Assembly (NCBI RefSeq): GCF_029407905.1
Contig: NC_073646.1
Coordinates: forward strand, 18,556,001-18,620,000
DNA: 64,000 nt
Source: Bubalus kerabau
Taxonomy: Eukaryota > Chordata > Mammalia > Artiodactyla > Bovidae
Direction of reading: 5' to 3'
The position numbers were made by a program, and so were the translations under genes. Below, piece after piece: positions 10,420 to 21,086 of the stretch (the stretch's first letter is position 1; each line of letters starts with the position of its first letter). The notes under the pieces were generated by a model. The model searched no databases. It saw nothing but the letters and a program-made list of their open reading frames with translations, and was not told the DNA's origin.

Positions 10420-11110
10420 GACGGGTGTGTGTCGACTTGACTGGATTAGGAGACCCAGTGCGTGCGCTAAGTCACTTCAGTCATGTCTGACTCTGCAACA
10501 CCATAGACTGTAGCCTGCCAGGCTCCTCTGTCCATGGGATTTCCCAGCCGAGAATACTGGAGTGGGTTGCCATGCCCTTCTTCAGGGGAGATCTTTCCGA
10601 CCCAGGGATAAATCCCGTCTCTTATGTCTCCTGCATTGGCAGGCAGGTTCTTTACCACTAGCACCACCTGCGAAGAAGGCCCAGAGAGCTGGTCGAACTA
10701 CTTCTGAGTGTGTCTGTGCGGGTGTTTCCAAGAAGAGATTAGCCTTTGACTCTGTGGCTTGAGTTTGGAAGGTGGCCTTCACCTCTGTGTGTGTGGATCA
10801 TCCAGTCTACTGAGGGCCTGCGTGGGACAAAGAGGCGGAGGAAGGGTGAATTTGCTCTCTGCTTGGGCTGATACGCCCATCTTCTCCTGTCTTTGGACTT
10901 CAGCAGTCTTGGGTTTCAGGCCTTTTGGTCTGGGCTGGAACTACATACATCACCACTGGTTTCCTGGGCTTCCCGCGTGTAGACAGCAAATCATGGGCCT
11001 TCTTAGCCTCCCATAATTATGCAAGCTGATTTTGCATAATAAGTCTCTTTCTATATATCTCTACATGTTCTAATGGTTCTATATTTCTGGAGAAACCCAT
11101 ATAGTTGGTA
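10420..11110 (+). mobile_element. Old LTR element split by Bov-tA
   Basis: Left part (gtgtcgacttgactggatta) and right part (gggtgtttccaagaagagat, aggcggaggaagggtgaat, ataataagtctctttctata, ctggagaaaccc) form one ancient LTR-type repeat. It is interrupted by the SINE at 10457-10678. Family name not assigned. Confidence 0.6.
10457..10678 (-). mobile_element. Bov-tA SINE nested in old LTR
   Basis: Minus-strand unit from gtcacttcagtcatgtctga to ttctttaccactagcacc. Flanking GACCCAG (left) and GGCCCAG (right) look like a diverged TSD. Confidence 0.9.
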
Positions 11111-11272
11111 CTCCCAGCTCACTCAGAAGCAATGTCTCATGGATATACAATTCACTTGGGATTCTGAACCCTAAGGGTATGAGATTCCAGCTTTGGCAAA
11201 GATTTCCATGCCCCTCTCTTGGGCAGAATCAGAGAAACCCAGGAATTCAAAGGTCTTGTGTTGGTTTAAACC

Positions 11273-11472
11273 CAGAGTCAGCAAACTCTGGTTTGCTACC
11301 TGTTTTATGTAAATAAAATTTAACTGAAGCACAGCCATGACCATACATTTGTATAGCCTATGGCTGCTTTTGTAACACAGCAGCAGAGCTGAGTAGTTGT
11401 AACAGAGGCTGTATGGTCTGAAAGGTCAAAGTATTTATTATACAGCCCTTTGCAAAAGTCCTTGCTGACTGG
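11273..11472 (+). mobile_element. hAT-type miniature DNA transposon, copy 2
   Basis: cagagtcagcaaactctgg start, gtaaataaaatttaactgaa, ctatggctgcttttg, then gccctttgcaaaagtc and an end near ctgactgg. Same family as 3466-3682. Confidence 0.78.
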
Positions 11473-12194
11473 CTTGAACAATGTACATGTCAGCAGTGAT
11501 AGCATGGGCCAAAAATCTCACACGTACTACCTGAAGAATTTGGGCTAAGACTTTGGGACTTTTGTATGATCATCAGGGATGGTGGGCTGTGATGCTCAGG
11601 AAAGGTGTTCTGATAATGACTGAGGTCAACTTTCCTACCAGTACAGTAGGATGGGGACCCAGAGTTGGGTTTAAGTTGATTTAAGGAAAACAGAGGAATG
11701 GGATGATCTGGCATGCCGAAGATTTGCCTCTGCTTTGGTTAAAATGGTATCATAATATTATAAACCACTTTTCAGTACTTTCCACCACTTCTGAAAATTC
11801 CTTGTATCACTGTCTTCCTCATCTCATTCCATTCTCTTTCCATCTTTATCACCCTCAGAGAATGGTCATAACAACAGGAATGCATGGAGGAAGAAGAAAA
11901 AAGACAATACTTAGCTTTTGAGTTTCCAAACAGGCTTTTGAAATTCCTGGCGCTTGACAGTAATTTTGAAAGCAAAGGCTTGGTTTAGAAGAGCCAGGGT
12001 TTTTTTTTTTTTTTACAGTTTCAAGAGCCTGAGTTCGGAAGAACTTGAGGTATAAGTTTTATGCCATAATAAAATATATTGGAAAGCGTAGATGAAGAGT
12101 CAGTTTTATCAGTATAGAAGTGATAAAAAAAATCTTTTTGGGAAGAGAGAGAAACAAAGAAAAATAAGAGAAATAGGTGCTGATAAGTAAAGAA
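11473..12194. other. Unassigned 720-bp stretch
   Basis: No family recognised. It contains a 14-base poly-T run near 12001 and overlapping short frames on both strands without motifs. Confidence 0.45.
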
Positions 12195-12760
12195 TCAGTT
12201 ATTTATTGCTGCTTAGCAAATCATCCCTAAACTTAGTGGTTTAAAGCAATCATACTCATTTGTTTTGGCCAGTATTCTGCCATTTGGGCTGAGTGTGATG
12301 TAGAAAGCACCTCAGCTGAAATGGCATGGGTGGATGGGGAGTGGAGTGGTGAGGAGGATCCATTTTCAAGATGGTTTATTCATTTGGCTGGCAGGTTGGT
12401 GCTGGTTGTTGGTGGGGAGCTCAGCTGGGGCAGTGGTCATGGATCTGGTTCCTCTTCAAGAGTCCCTTCTTGGGTGGTTTAAACTTTTCATAGAATGGGG
12501 TTTGGGTTCCAAGAGCCAAGTGGAACCCAAGTGGTACCGGGTGAAGAAGGTGGAAATGCATAGCATTGAGGTGATCTGATTTTGGGAGTCACATAAGGTC
12601 TTGTCTATCCTTATTCTATTGGCTGAGGCAGTCATAGATTTCTGCTTAGGTTCAAGGGAAGGGAATGAAGATCTACTGCGCAGTAGATGGATTGTCAAGA
12701 TCACACTGTAAGCAGAGATATGGCCTCCCTTTTGGAAAGTCAAACTGTCACAAGTGTTTT
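12195..12760 (-). mobile_element. Ancient MaLR/ERVL-like LTR
   Basis: Plus strand shows the common antisense LTR opening (tattgctgcttagcaaatca, aacttagtggtttaaagcaa), later ttctattggctgaggcagtc and gtcacactgtaagcag-like blocks. Related copies occur at 24437, 31690 and 57730. Exact family uncertain. Confidence 0.55.
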
Positions 12761-13615
12761 AGAGAAGGGACTGTGTCTCCTGCCTCCTCCACACTGAGCC
12801 TCAAGGGGGAGGATGTTGAACAAATTCTAGGTAGGTTTAGGGGACCTGAACCTCAACTGTTCAGCCTCATAGAAGCTCCCGTGCAGCCCAGCTTGGAATG
12901 GTGGATAAGGGGTGGCTGAGGGTGTTGTCTGAGCAGACTGGTTAGTGGCAGGCTCATTGAGTCCTCAACATCCACAGCTTCTCCCAGGGAGCATAGAACA
13001 CACTTTCTGTACCCAAGGTCATCCAAGGTCAGCATGGTTAAGACACTGAGGGCCTTGTAGTGGGAGTGAGGGGGAATGATCATCAGCGACTGATACCAGA
13101 CAACATTAAGCCCCAGTGGATGTCAACAAGGAGTAACAATGCTGATTAAACACCAGACAAGACAAGGGGCTCCTTTGTGGATACCAAAGGGATAACCAAG
13201 GGTCAGATAATTCTCCCACCAGTAAGCCTCCCAGAAATTAGATGCAACTGGAAGGAGAAGGCAGAGGGGAACAGATCATGAAATAATCAATGAAACCTTG
13301 AATTTGCTGAGTTCTTCCTGAATTGTCCAAGTTTATCCTCAATTGAACAGGATAAGGTTTACTGCAGCCAGATAGAACGAGGACATGGGAAACAATAAAT
13401 CCAGTTAGAAGGAAATAAGAAAGATTATATTTTTGCTAACTGGGGCTTGTCACTTTTAAATGTTATACCAGCTATCAGGAGATATACATTGGCTACAAAA
13501 GGCAGTCCAGACCCACACAATTTGAAAGTAGGGATGGGTCAGGGCTTGATGGTGAGTGAGTCAGTTGGGGGTCCTGACAAGTGACTCCAGGAGCACCCAG
13601 CATGGTAAAGTGGCC
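12761..13615. other. Unassigned 855-bp stretch
   Basis: No repeat recognised. The 84-codon frame at 12665-12919 begins inside the LTR remnant and has no homology I recognise. Confidence 0.45.
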
Positions 13616-13698
13616 GTCTTTTCCTGAATCTTTGTAGAATGGAGGGGTTGTCTGCAACAGATACAGCTTTAATACTCCTCTTTTTGAAATGTAAGACA
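13616..13698 (-). repeat. 83-bp inverted duplicate, copy A
   Basis: The complement of this segment matches 21087-21169 at 81 of 83 positions without gaps. Flanking DNA is not similar. Both copies keep the same open peptide on the matching strand (for example SKRGVLKLYLLQTTPPFYKD). I do not recognise it as any repeat family, and it may be an unlisted dispersed sequence. Confidence 0.85.
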
Positions 13699-14384
13699 GA
13701 GTTGCAAAATTGAACAAAAAAAAATGATGGACACTTCTGCATCGCTGTCCAATTTGGCCAAGGCTGTATCGGCTGTGCAAGCAAACAAGTACTTGGCATC
13801 CCTTGGCAGGTTTTTCCTCGAGTCTCATTAGTTCCCCAAATGGAACAGCTGCTGCCAAAGCAGTTGCTCCACCAGCCCTGCGAGCACTGCCTGCCCGCTC
13901 AGCTCCCTCAGCTCTGGAGGAATTAATTTCATCTGTAGCAGAGCTCAGGCACCACGGTGATTTCTACTGGCGGCCAAGGGGCTCAAAACAGCCAAGCTAA
14001 ACATGGTGGGGAGGTGAGCTCTGTTGTCCTTCCCGATGACCAGCATGCCAGGACCCCATTAGTCACAAGCACCTTCCCTGGTGCTGGGCAGGACTGGGAG
14101 GCTGCTGAACAGACATTGCATTCTGAGGGTGGGAGGGGGGCCTATGGAGCAGGAAGCAGTGATCAGAGCTCCTCCCACTTATTTTTTGCTTTTAGGCCGA
14201 TGTCATACTTTTCCCTGTTCTCAGCCGTCCCTGCAAGTACTTCTTTGTATCTGGTGGCTATGCATTCTGCTGGCTGGGCTTCTCCAGTTTTAATGTGCAA
14301 GCATGTATGTTAAAAAGGCAGGGCCTGAGCTAGTCTTGGATGTGGCCCCAAACTACATTTTGGGGGGGAATAATTAAGTATTAA
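13699..14384. other. Unassigned 686-bp stretch
   Basis: Slightly GC-richer than its surroundings. Open plus frames 13803-14000 and 13957-14313 (118 codons) overlap in different phases and show no domain. No promoter or splice pattern stands out. Confidence 0.4.
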
Positions 14385-14990
14385 TTTTTTATTGTGGTAA
14401 AATATACATAACATAAAATTTACCATTTTTAAGTGTACAGTTCAGTGGCATTAAGTATCTTCATATTGTTATGCAACCGTTACCACCAGTCATCTCCAGA
14501 ACTTTTTCCTCTTCCCAAATTGAAACTCTGTACTCATACTGGTGTGGGTAGCCATTCCCTTCTCCAGGGGATCTTCCCAACCCAGGGACTGAACCCAGGT
14601 CTCCCACATTGCAAGCAGATTCTTTACCATCTGAACCACCAGGGATGCCCAACACTCATCAGACTACAACTCTTCCCTTCCCCCACCCCCAGCTTTTGGA
14701 AACCACCATTCTACTTCCTGTCTCTGTGAACTGACTACTCTAGGAACTTCATATAAATGGAATCACACAGTATTTGTACTTTTGTGTCCAACTGACATTT
14801 CACGTGGCATAATATTTTAAAGGTTCATTGAGATGGTAGCATGTGTCAAAATTTCCTTCCTATTAAAGGCCAAATAATATTCCCTTGTCTACCACATTTA
14901 TTTGTCCATTTATCTGTGGATGGACTTTTAGGTTCTTCTCATCTTTCTTGGCTTTTATAGATAATGTAGTTATCAATATGGGTAGGCAAA
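14385..14990 (-). mobile_element. L1M 3' region split by a SINE
   Basis: Complement of an L1 3' end: ttattgtggtaaaatataca, ataaaatttaccattttta, agtgtacagttcagtggca. After the SINE at 14538-14650 it resumes with atataaatggaatcacacag and related blocks. Confidence 0.88.
14538..14650 (-). mobile_element. tRNA-head-only Bov-tA monomer
   Basis: Only the tRNA-derived head is present. In element sense it runs from gcatccctggtggttcag to a stop at the ctacccacaccagtat point, with no BovB-derived body. ACTCAT at 14532-14537 and 14654-14659 is a short TSD in the L1. The truncation point equals the junction in the compound elements at 16003 and 44918. Confidence 0.8.
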
Positions 14991-14991
14991 C

Positions 14992-15068
14992 GAGACTGCA
15001 TTTTAAACAAATCCCTAGGAGGTGCTGTTGCTGCTGGTTCTTGAACCTCCCTTTGAGTAGCCACTGGC
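14992..15068 (+). mobile_element. MER20-like hAT fragment
   Basis: ctaggaggtgctgttgctgc and gaacctccctttgagtagcc correspond to the MER20 3' half. Confidence 0.65.
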
Positions 15069-15099
15069 TAAGGGCCTAGTTCTTGGGTTAAGACCCCCA

Positions 15100-15400
15100 G
15101 GATGAATTGAGAGAGTAGCATTGAAACATATACATTACCATATATAAAATTAGATAGCCAGTGGAATTTATTGTATGACCCAGGGAGCTCAAATCTGATG
15201 CTCTGTGATAACCTAGAGTGGGGTGGGGTGGAAGGCAGGAGGGAGGTTCACGCATGAGGGGACATGCGTACACATATGGCTGATTCATGTTGATGTATGT
15301 CAGAAACCAAGACAATGTTGTAAAGCAATTATCTTCAATTAAAAATAAATAAATTTTCAAAAAGGATATCAATCCTAAAATAAAACAAAACAAAAAAACC
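15100..15400 (+). mobile_element. Ruminant L1 3' end
   Basis: 5'-truncated L1: acatatacattaccatatat, gataacctagagtggggtg, tggctgattcatgttgatgt, then an A-rich tail with aaaataaataaat. Confidence 0.88.
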
Positions 15401-15414
15401 CTGGATTTACGTCT

Positions 15415-15570
15415 TATGTTGGCACCTTGGGCAAATAATTTAACTTCACTTGTCTTAGTTTACTCCTTTGTAAAATGGAGATAATAATCGACCCTCTTAG
15501 AAAGTTGGAATAAGTATTAAATGAGATGATACATGTTAATTTTTAGTATGATGCCTGGCATATATTAGAT
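15415..15570 (+). mobile_element. MIR SINE
   Basis: caccttgggcaaataattta, cctttgtaaaatggagataa, tgatgcctggcatatatt. Confidence 0.82.
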
Positions 15571-16002
15571 TGAACCATGAGAGATTGCCATTCTGACAGG
15601 TTAGAACTGGTTAGATATCGGGTATTTCATATGGGTCAACCTAAAAGCAAGCTTTTAGTATGGTTTTAGTAACTGTGATTGAATAATATTTATGTGAACT
15701 CTCATCTCCAAACTATAGGACTCATCTCCTTACTCGTGAAGGCATGAGCTGTCTTCAGAGGGCTCCCGTGGGTAAAAGTCATCAATCATCCCCTGATTTC
15801 TCTCTCCACCTCACCTGACCCCCGCCAGCAGCTACAGCTGCCACCTTGGCCTCCCTTTTGCAACGTGCCCTCTTCCTCAAGCCTGCCAAGGAGAGGAAAA
15901 GCCTGTGAGTGTCAAGTGATGATTTCTGCATTTTTCTGTGTAGAGATTTTTTTTTCATTTGTGTATATCTGTCCTTACCTATGTATAGTTTTCCTGTAAA
16001 GT
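15571..16002. other. Unassigned 432-bp stretch
   Basis: No repeat recognised. The 176-codon minus frame 15782-16312 is mostly translated SINE, continued by chance into this stretch. Confidence 0.45.
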
Positions 16003-16322
16003 GAAGTGAAAGTTGCTCAGTCATGTCTGAGTGACTATGCAACCCCACGGACTGTAGCCTGCCAGTCTCCTCTGTCCATGGAATTCTCCAGGCCAGAATA
16101 CTAGAGTGGGTTGCTGTTCCCTTCTGCAGGGGATTTTCCCAACCCAGGGATTGAACCCAGGTCTCCCACATTGTCGGCAGATTCTTTATCATCTGAGCCA
16201 CTAGGGAAGCCCAAGAATACTGGAGTGGGTAGCCTATTCCTTCTCCAGGGGATCTTCCCGACCCAGAAATCCAACTGGGGTCTCCTGCATTGCAGGCAGA
16301 TTCTTTACCCACTGAGCTACCT
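16003..16322 (-). mobile_element. Compound Bov-tA with two tRNA-derived heads
   Basis: In element sense it has a first tRNA-derived head (complement of 16213-16322), the junction near ccactccagtattcttggg, then a complete Bov-tA (complement of 16003-16212: second head plus BovB-derived body). The same architecture occurs at 44918-45236. Confidence 0.85.
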
Positions 16323-16999
16323 GATTTTACAGGGCTCAGCAGACTTTTGCAGTCAATGGGGCCTTATTTTCTGAGACAGTGTTGTTTTTGCTGACTCATG
16401 GCTTTACCTGCATAGCGCAGAATTCCCCTGGGTCTTTCTCTGAGTCTCCCAGCACTCCTGCAGTCCTGGGCATCTCACATGACCCTGACCAGTCCTCTTG
16501 GTTGCCTCTCTGTGTCATCTGGCTTACCTTGGCTGTCTGACAGGGCACGAGAGGAGGGGACATTCACTGTGGCTGCTGAGCTTGTACCTTTAATAATGCC
16601 AGCACCCTGCCCCTCAACCCCATCATGGAGGTGTTGCCCATCCTCCCCCGAAAGACGAATCCTTGAGATGCTGAAATAGCACAGCATCTGAGCCCATCCT
16701 TGCTGAATCCTGGTCACAATGCAGAAAGAGGCTCTTTCTCGGTGCTTGGGAACATATTTAATTTTGTGGACCTAAAACTGTGCTTGGGTCTCTGTATCTA
16801 AGACCCCATTTGAAACTGGCTTCTGTGGCTGCTGCCTCCAGCCCTGACCTCCAAGTGGCCAGGAGGGGACAGACCCCAAACCATCCTCACCATCTTTCCC
16901 TGTATCTTTGCCCCTAAGAGTCCAGCATCTCCTTGCTGCCCGCTTCTGCTGTGTATGAAAATCGTTAACGGCTAACTTTTACTGAAGGCTGTATTAGAA
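16323..16999. other. Unassigned 677-bp stretch
   Basis: No repeat recognised. Overlapping frames 16475-16717 (minus) and 16479-16679 (plus) are uninformative. Confidence 0.45.
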
Positions 17000-17290
17000 T
17001 TTATATATTTTTTCCCTATTATTTGCTTCTCCCACTGGAATCATATTCCTGCCCCACTGATTTTGAGCTTGGCCATGTGACTTGCTTTGACTAATGGCAT
17101 GTGAGTGAAGGTGATGCTTTAAAGCTGTTGCCTGTTTCTACCAGCTCTCTTGTTCTTTTCCTTCTGCCTGAGGAATGGCTCATCTCAGGGCTTATCTCTT
17201 CCCACCATGAGACTGGGAAGTAAGCTTTTGTGGTGGTAAGCCACTAAATTTGGGGGTTATTTGCTATCTCACAAAGCTGACTAATACAAA
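17000..17290 (+). mobile_element. Old LTR 3' fragment
   Basis: gccatgtgacttgctttgac, caccatgagactgggaag and a closing block ttgtggtggtaagccactaa, then gctgactaatac. This matches the 3' pattern of ancient MLT/LTR33-type repeats; family unsure. Confidence 0.55.
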
Positions 17291-17318
17291 GGCTTACCAA
17301 GTTCTAGGTACTGTTCTA

Positions 17319-17556
17319 TGCCACCCGCCCCGTGCCCCCCTCCACCCCTCCACCATGCGTGCTCAGTCATATCTGACTCTTTGAGACCCTATGGACTGTA
17401 GCCCACCAGGATCCTCCATCCACGGGATTTCCCAGGCAAGGATACTGGAGTGAATTGCCATTCCCTTCTCCAGGGGATCTTCCTGACCCAGGGATCAAAC
17501 CCATGTCTTCTCTATTGGCAGGCAGACTCTTTATCATCATGTCATCTGGGAAGCCC
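17319..17556 (-). mobile_element. Bov-tA SINE with G-rich 3' tail
   Basis: Bov-tA on the minus strand, flanked by a 9-bp TSD ACTGTTCTA at 17310-17318 and 17557-17565. Placing the element between the TSDs shows that its 3' tail (complement of 17319-17354) is G-rich rather than the usual CA-type tail. Confidence 0.85.
17324..17348 (-). other. G-quadruplex motif in SINE tail
   Basis: The plus strand has C-runs of 3, 4, 6 and 4 bases with loops of 1, 3 and 4, so the minus strand fits the G3+N1-7 quadruplex pattern. Confidence 0.8.
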
Positions 17557-17634
17557 ACTGTTCTACATGTATTTTTAAATTAGTTTAACTCTCACAATGG
17601 CTTTATGAAGTACATACCAGTCAGGATAAGGTAG

Positions 17635-17930
17635 GTTTTGCTACAGTAACAACACCCCCCAAATGCTCAATGGCTCCCCAAGAACTTGCTATTTTTTTTC
17701 CAGTTAAGAAATTATTTTTGACTCACGCCATGTGTCTGCTAATGTTCAGCAGGGGAAACTGTTCCTTGTAGTTACTGAGGGTCCTAGAATGATGGCGGTT
17801 CCAATTTTGGCATGAAGCCATAGTACAGGAAAGAGCAATAATACAGCAAATGGTGCATTGGCTCTTATAGCTTCTGCCTCGAGGCAATATACATCACTGT
17901 GCTCACGTTTCATTAGTCAAAGCAAGTCAG
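17635..17930 (-). mobile_element. Ancient LTR-like or other mid-repeat
   Basis: gctacagtaacaacacccccc, aatggctccccaagaac, and ctcacgtttcattagtcaaa then gcaagtcag match an old repeat family that recurs at 50885-51128. Name not assigned. Confidence 0.5.
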
Positions 17931-18005
17931 ATGTTGGATCTTGCATTGAACTCAGGTCTGTTTGACTTCACCACCTATATTCTTAACTAATAAGTCCACT
18001 GCCTT
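17931..18005 (-). mobile_element. MIR SINE fragment
   Basis: ttgaactcaggtctgtttga, then ctaataagtccactgcctt is the complement of the MIR 5' half. Confidence 0.6.
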
Positions 18006-19144
18006 GCAAAATGGCTTGTGGTTCCACCAGACAGATTTTCAGACTCTCAGCTTCTCCTTGCTTAAAAATTGCAAGCTGGTGGCCTAAGAGCTTGCAATTT
18101 GTAACTTGTTTGGCTTTCACGGTGTTAAAAACATTCTTAAAGATTAATCGCAGATATTTAAAATTAAGACATTTCATACATGCACACACAGACACACACA
18201 CAAACCCCTTTTCTGAGTTCCTGGAACACTGAAGATCTGATCACACTGGGGTCCCATTTGCAAATGGCAACAAGAGGTGGGGGCTGAGTTGGCCATCCCC
18301 TTTGATGGCGCTTCCTTATCCCCTCCTGTGCTCTGTCCACCAGCCCAATACCCTCATCTGCCACACCTGCAGGTCCTGACAGCATATGAATTTAGACTCT
18401 GCCCTAACTCTCCCATACTCAGACAGTTGCTAATCAGAAAACCCTCCAGTGCTCAACCAACAGAGATAGGTGTTGGTCAGGGGGGGTGTGTGTGTGTGTG
18501 TGTGTATGTGTGTGACTTCTTGTCCAAAGAAAGGAGGAAATAGACTACCCATCAATAAAACTTTAACACAATAATCCAGGGTGGTCCCAGCCACCAGGAC
18601 AAGCAGGTTAGACATGCAGGAGCAGCCTCAGGGACAATCAAATTCAATACATATGAATTTTATATCAGCAAGTTTTTGCCACCAGCTTATTAAACTGGAG
18701 TAATAAGTATGGGGCTGAGTACCCACTTAACATACTGCAGGCAGAAGGAGGGTTGATGAGGAACCAGGCAAGGGCCTCACTGGGGGAATCGATACAGGCA
18801 ATGAGAAGACATTCATCACAGCCGTAAAGAGGCCCGAGAGCACCCCACCCGGCACCGGAGGAGGAGGGGGAGGGGGCAGAATACGGAACTCCAAGTGTTC
18901 AAGCCAGGCCAATTTACCAGTGGTCCTGGTGAAATTAAGGGGCTCTTAGCCATCACCTTGCTTCCTGTTCCTTCCTATAGGAATGCTTTTTCTCCTTATC
19001 CCAGCACAGGTTGCTGCACATGGTTGTGTAACTGCATAACCATAGTGGGTACCATTTCCACCATGTCTATGTGGAAGGTGTCCCCAGGACTTGTGTGCTG
19101 TGTATGGTCTACACAGATGCCCATGCAGCCTGGTTCTTGCACCA
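18006..19144. other. Unassigned 1.1-kb stretch with microsatellites
   Basis: Holds an 18182-18204 (CA)n tract and the 18485-18515 (GT)n tract, otherwise no known family. A purine-rich GGAGGAGGAGG run lies near 18857. No supported gene. Confidence 0.5.
18485..18515. repeat. (GT)n microsatellite
   Basis: GGTGTGTGTGTG run interrupted once by TGTATG. Likely polymorphic in length. Confidence 0.95.
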
Positions 19145-19535
19145 CCAAGTCCTACTCATCCATCCAAGTAGGGTTCAAATATCATGGCCTTTCAGAAACC
19201 TCTCCCACCCCCTCCTCTGAACTGCCTCTACTTTTTGCTGTCTCAATTTTGGTACATGTCCCATTTCTCCAGAGAGTTCTTCCCTGACCATCCCCTGCCC
19301 CTCAACCTCAGTGTGTTTCTCTTGTTATTCTCTCTTACAGCATCATGTTCTTTCCCTTCATGGCATTTATCCCAATTTGTAATTAAATATTTATCTGTGT
19401 GATTATTATTTCATGTTCTTTTCTGCAGCTGAGCTGTAACCTGCCTAAAAGCAGGGGACCAAACCTTGGTTTTGTCCACTGCTGTTGTCTCACTCCCAGC
19501 ACGTAGTAGGTGCTCGATATTTAATGACCAAAAGA
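19145..19535 (+). mobile_element. L2 LINE 3' region
   Basis: cctactcatccatccaagta, gagttcttccctgaccatc, aattaaatatttatctgtgt, then a terminal agcacgtagtaggtgctcga. These are the standard L2 3' landmarks in order. Confidence 0.85.
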
Positions 19536-19564
19536 AAGTGCATACATATCACTTCATTTACTAC

Positions 19565-19690
19565 TCAGCAGGTGAAGCGAGGCCAGGGACCAGCCTTATT
19601 CATGCATGGGTCCCCTGGGTACTTAGCAAAATCCTAGCACATAATCAATGCTCAGTGAGGACCTACTTGAGAAAATAAATCACATGAGCT
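19565..19690 (+). mobile_element. Second L2 3' terminus
   Basis: aggccagggaccagccttat, cctagcacataatcaatgct repeats the L2 terminal block after the first copy has ended. Confidence 0.6.
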
Positions 19691-19849
19691 TCCATAATCA
19701 GATTGGATCAGTTTGCTCCAGCCTTCCTTTTCCAAAGCAAACACCTCTTCCTGGACCATCACCATTTCTACTACTCCTCTTTCTCCAACTTTTTGTCTGG
19801 AAGATTTGGGTATGTAGTGGACAAAGCTTCCATAGATCAATACCTAACT

Positions 19850-20045
19850 CAGGAGTTTACAACTTTTGCCTACTGCCTGCTATGTAAATAAAACTTTGCT
19901 GGGACCTGGTCAAGGCTGTTTGTTTCCATGCTGTAGACTTTGTGCTGTCACGGTGGAGTGAAATAGCTGCCACGGAGACCATATGACCCGTGGGCGTAAA
20001 ATATCCGTGAACTGAGACTTTACAGAAAGACTTTGGTGACTCCTG
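19850..20045 (+). mobile_element. hAT-type miniature DNA transposon, copy 3
   Basis: Perfect 7-bp termini CAGGAGT (19850-19856) and ACTCCTG (20039-20045). Internal tgtaaataaaactttgctgg and gaccatatgacccgtggg confirm the family. Confidence 0.85.
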
Positions 20046-20185
20046 CTTTGGCTTAATAGCCTTGAACAAATAGTTTACAACTTTCTGAAACTCAGATTTC
20101 TTATTTGTAAAAGGATTTATAATACCCGCTTCATAAGGTGGTTGTGAAGGTTTACATATGGTAGTTCAATAAATGTTTGCTTTTT
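20046..20185 (+). mobile_element. MIR SINE fragment
   Basis: ttcttatttgtaaaaggatt, cttcataaggtggttgtga, then agttcaataaatgtttgc. Confidence 0.75.
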
Positions 20186-20261
20186 TTCCCTCCCTCTCTT
20201 TTTTTGTAAAGAGAATTCTGGTCCCTCTTCTGGATTCTTAACAGAACCCCCGTTTGTAGTC

Positions 20262-20830
20262 ACTTATTCAACAAACAATTATTAAGCACCAACTATGTGC
20301 TAAGTATTTTGTTCAAGGATTCAGTGGTGAACAAGACACAGTCTCTGGCCTCAGGGATCTCCTGGTCTGTGAGGGGAGAAAATAAACAGGTAGCCCAACC
20401 CCAATGTGGTAACTGCTGCTGCTGCTGCTGCTGCTCAGTCGCTTCAGTCGTGTCCGACTCTGTGTGACCCCATAGACGGCAGCCCACCAGGCCCCCCCAT
20501 CCCTGGGATTCTCCAGGCAAGAACACTGGAGTGGGTTGCCATTTCCTTCTCCAATGCATGAAAGTGAAAAGTGAAAGTGAAGTCGCTCAGTCGTGTCCAA
20601 CTCTTCGCAACCCCATGGACTGCAGCCAACCAGGCTCCTCTGTCCATGGGATTTTCCAGGCAAGAGTACTGGAGTGGGGTGCCATTAGAGAGCAGGACCC
20701 CAGGAAAGTGAGAGCAGCTTCTGTGGGCCTAGGAGGCCAGAGGAAGTGATGGTTAAGCTGGAACCTGAAGAAGAGAAGGTGGGTTAGCCAGGGGAAGAGA
20801 CCTTAAAGAACCAGTCCCGGAATGGTCACT
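20262..20830 (-). mobile_element. L2-like fragment split by Bov-A2
   Basis: Left: cttattcaacaaacaattat, gtggtgaacaagacacagtc. Right (from 20687): agagcaggaccccagg and a tggaacctgaagaagag segment. The SINE occupies the middle. Confidence 0.6.
20409..20686 (-). mobile_element. Bov-A2 dimeric SINE with (CTG)8
   Basis: Full dimer with linker aatgcatgaaagtgaaaag and an uninterrupted CTG tract of about eight units at 20413-20436. I could not find a clear TSD. Confidence 0.93.
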
Positions 20831-21086
20831 ATGCTTGTACTTCCATGATGGTGTGATGGCTGGGTAACTATACCAGTCCTCCTGGAGATGAAGCTATGGA
20901 CGGAGAGCAGTGAGCCATGAGGCTGGGCAGGGCAGCAGGAATTTTTCTTGAAGAAGTCTCTTGCTCTAAGTCCATACCCAGGAATGTGGGTGCTGAGTCC
21001 TGGGGTGGCCCCCGGCTGGGTGTGGCTTGGGCTGGTGCTATGGGATGAGGAGTTTGGAGCCCTGACTCCTGGGGGTGGGGTGAGCA

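Noticed and set aside
15782..16312. 176-codon minus-strand open frame
   Set aside because: Mostly translation of the compound Bov-tA; the remainder is unremarkable.
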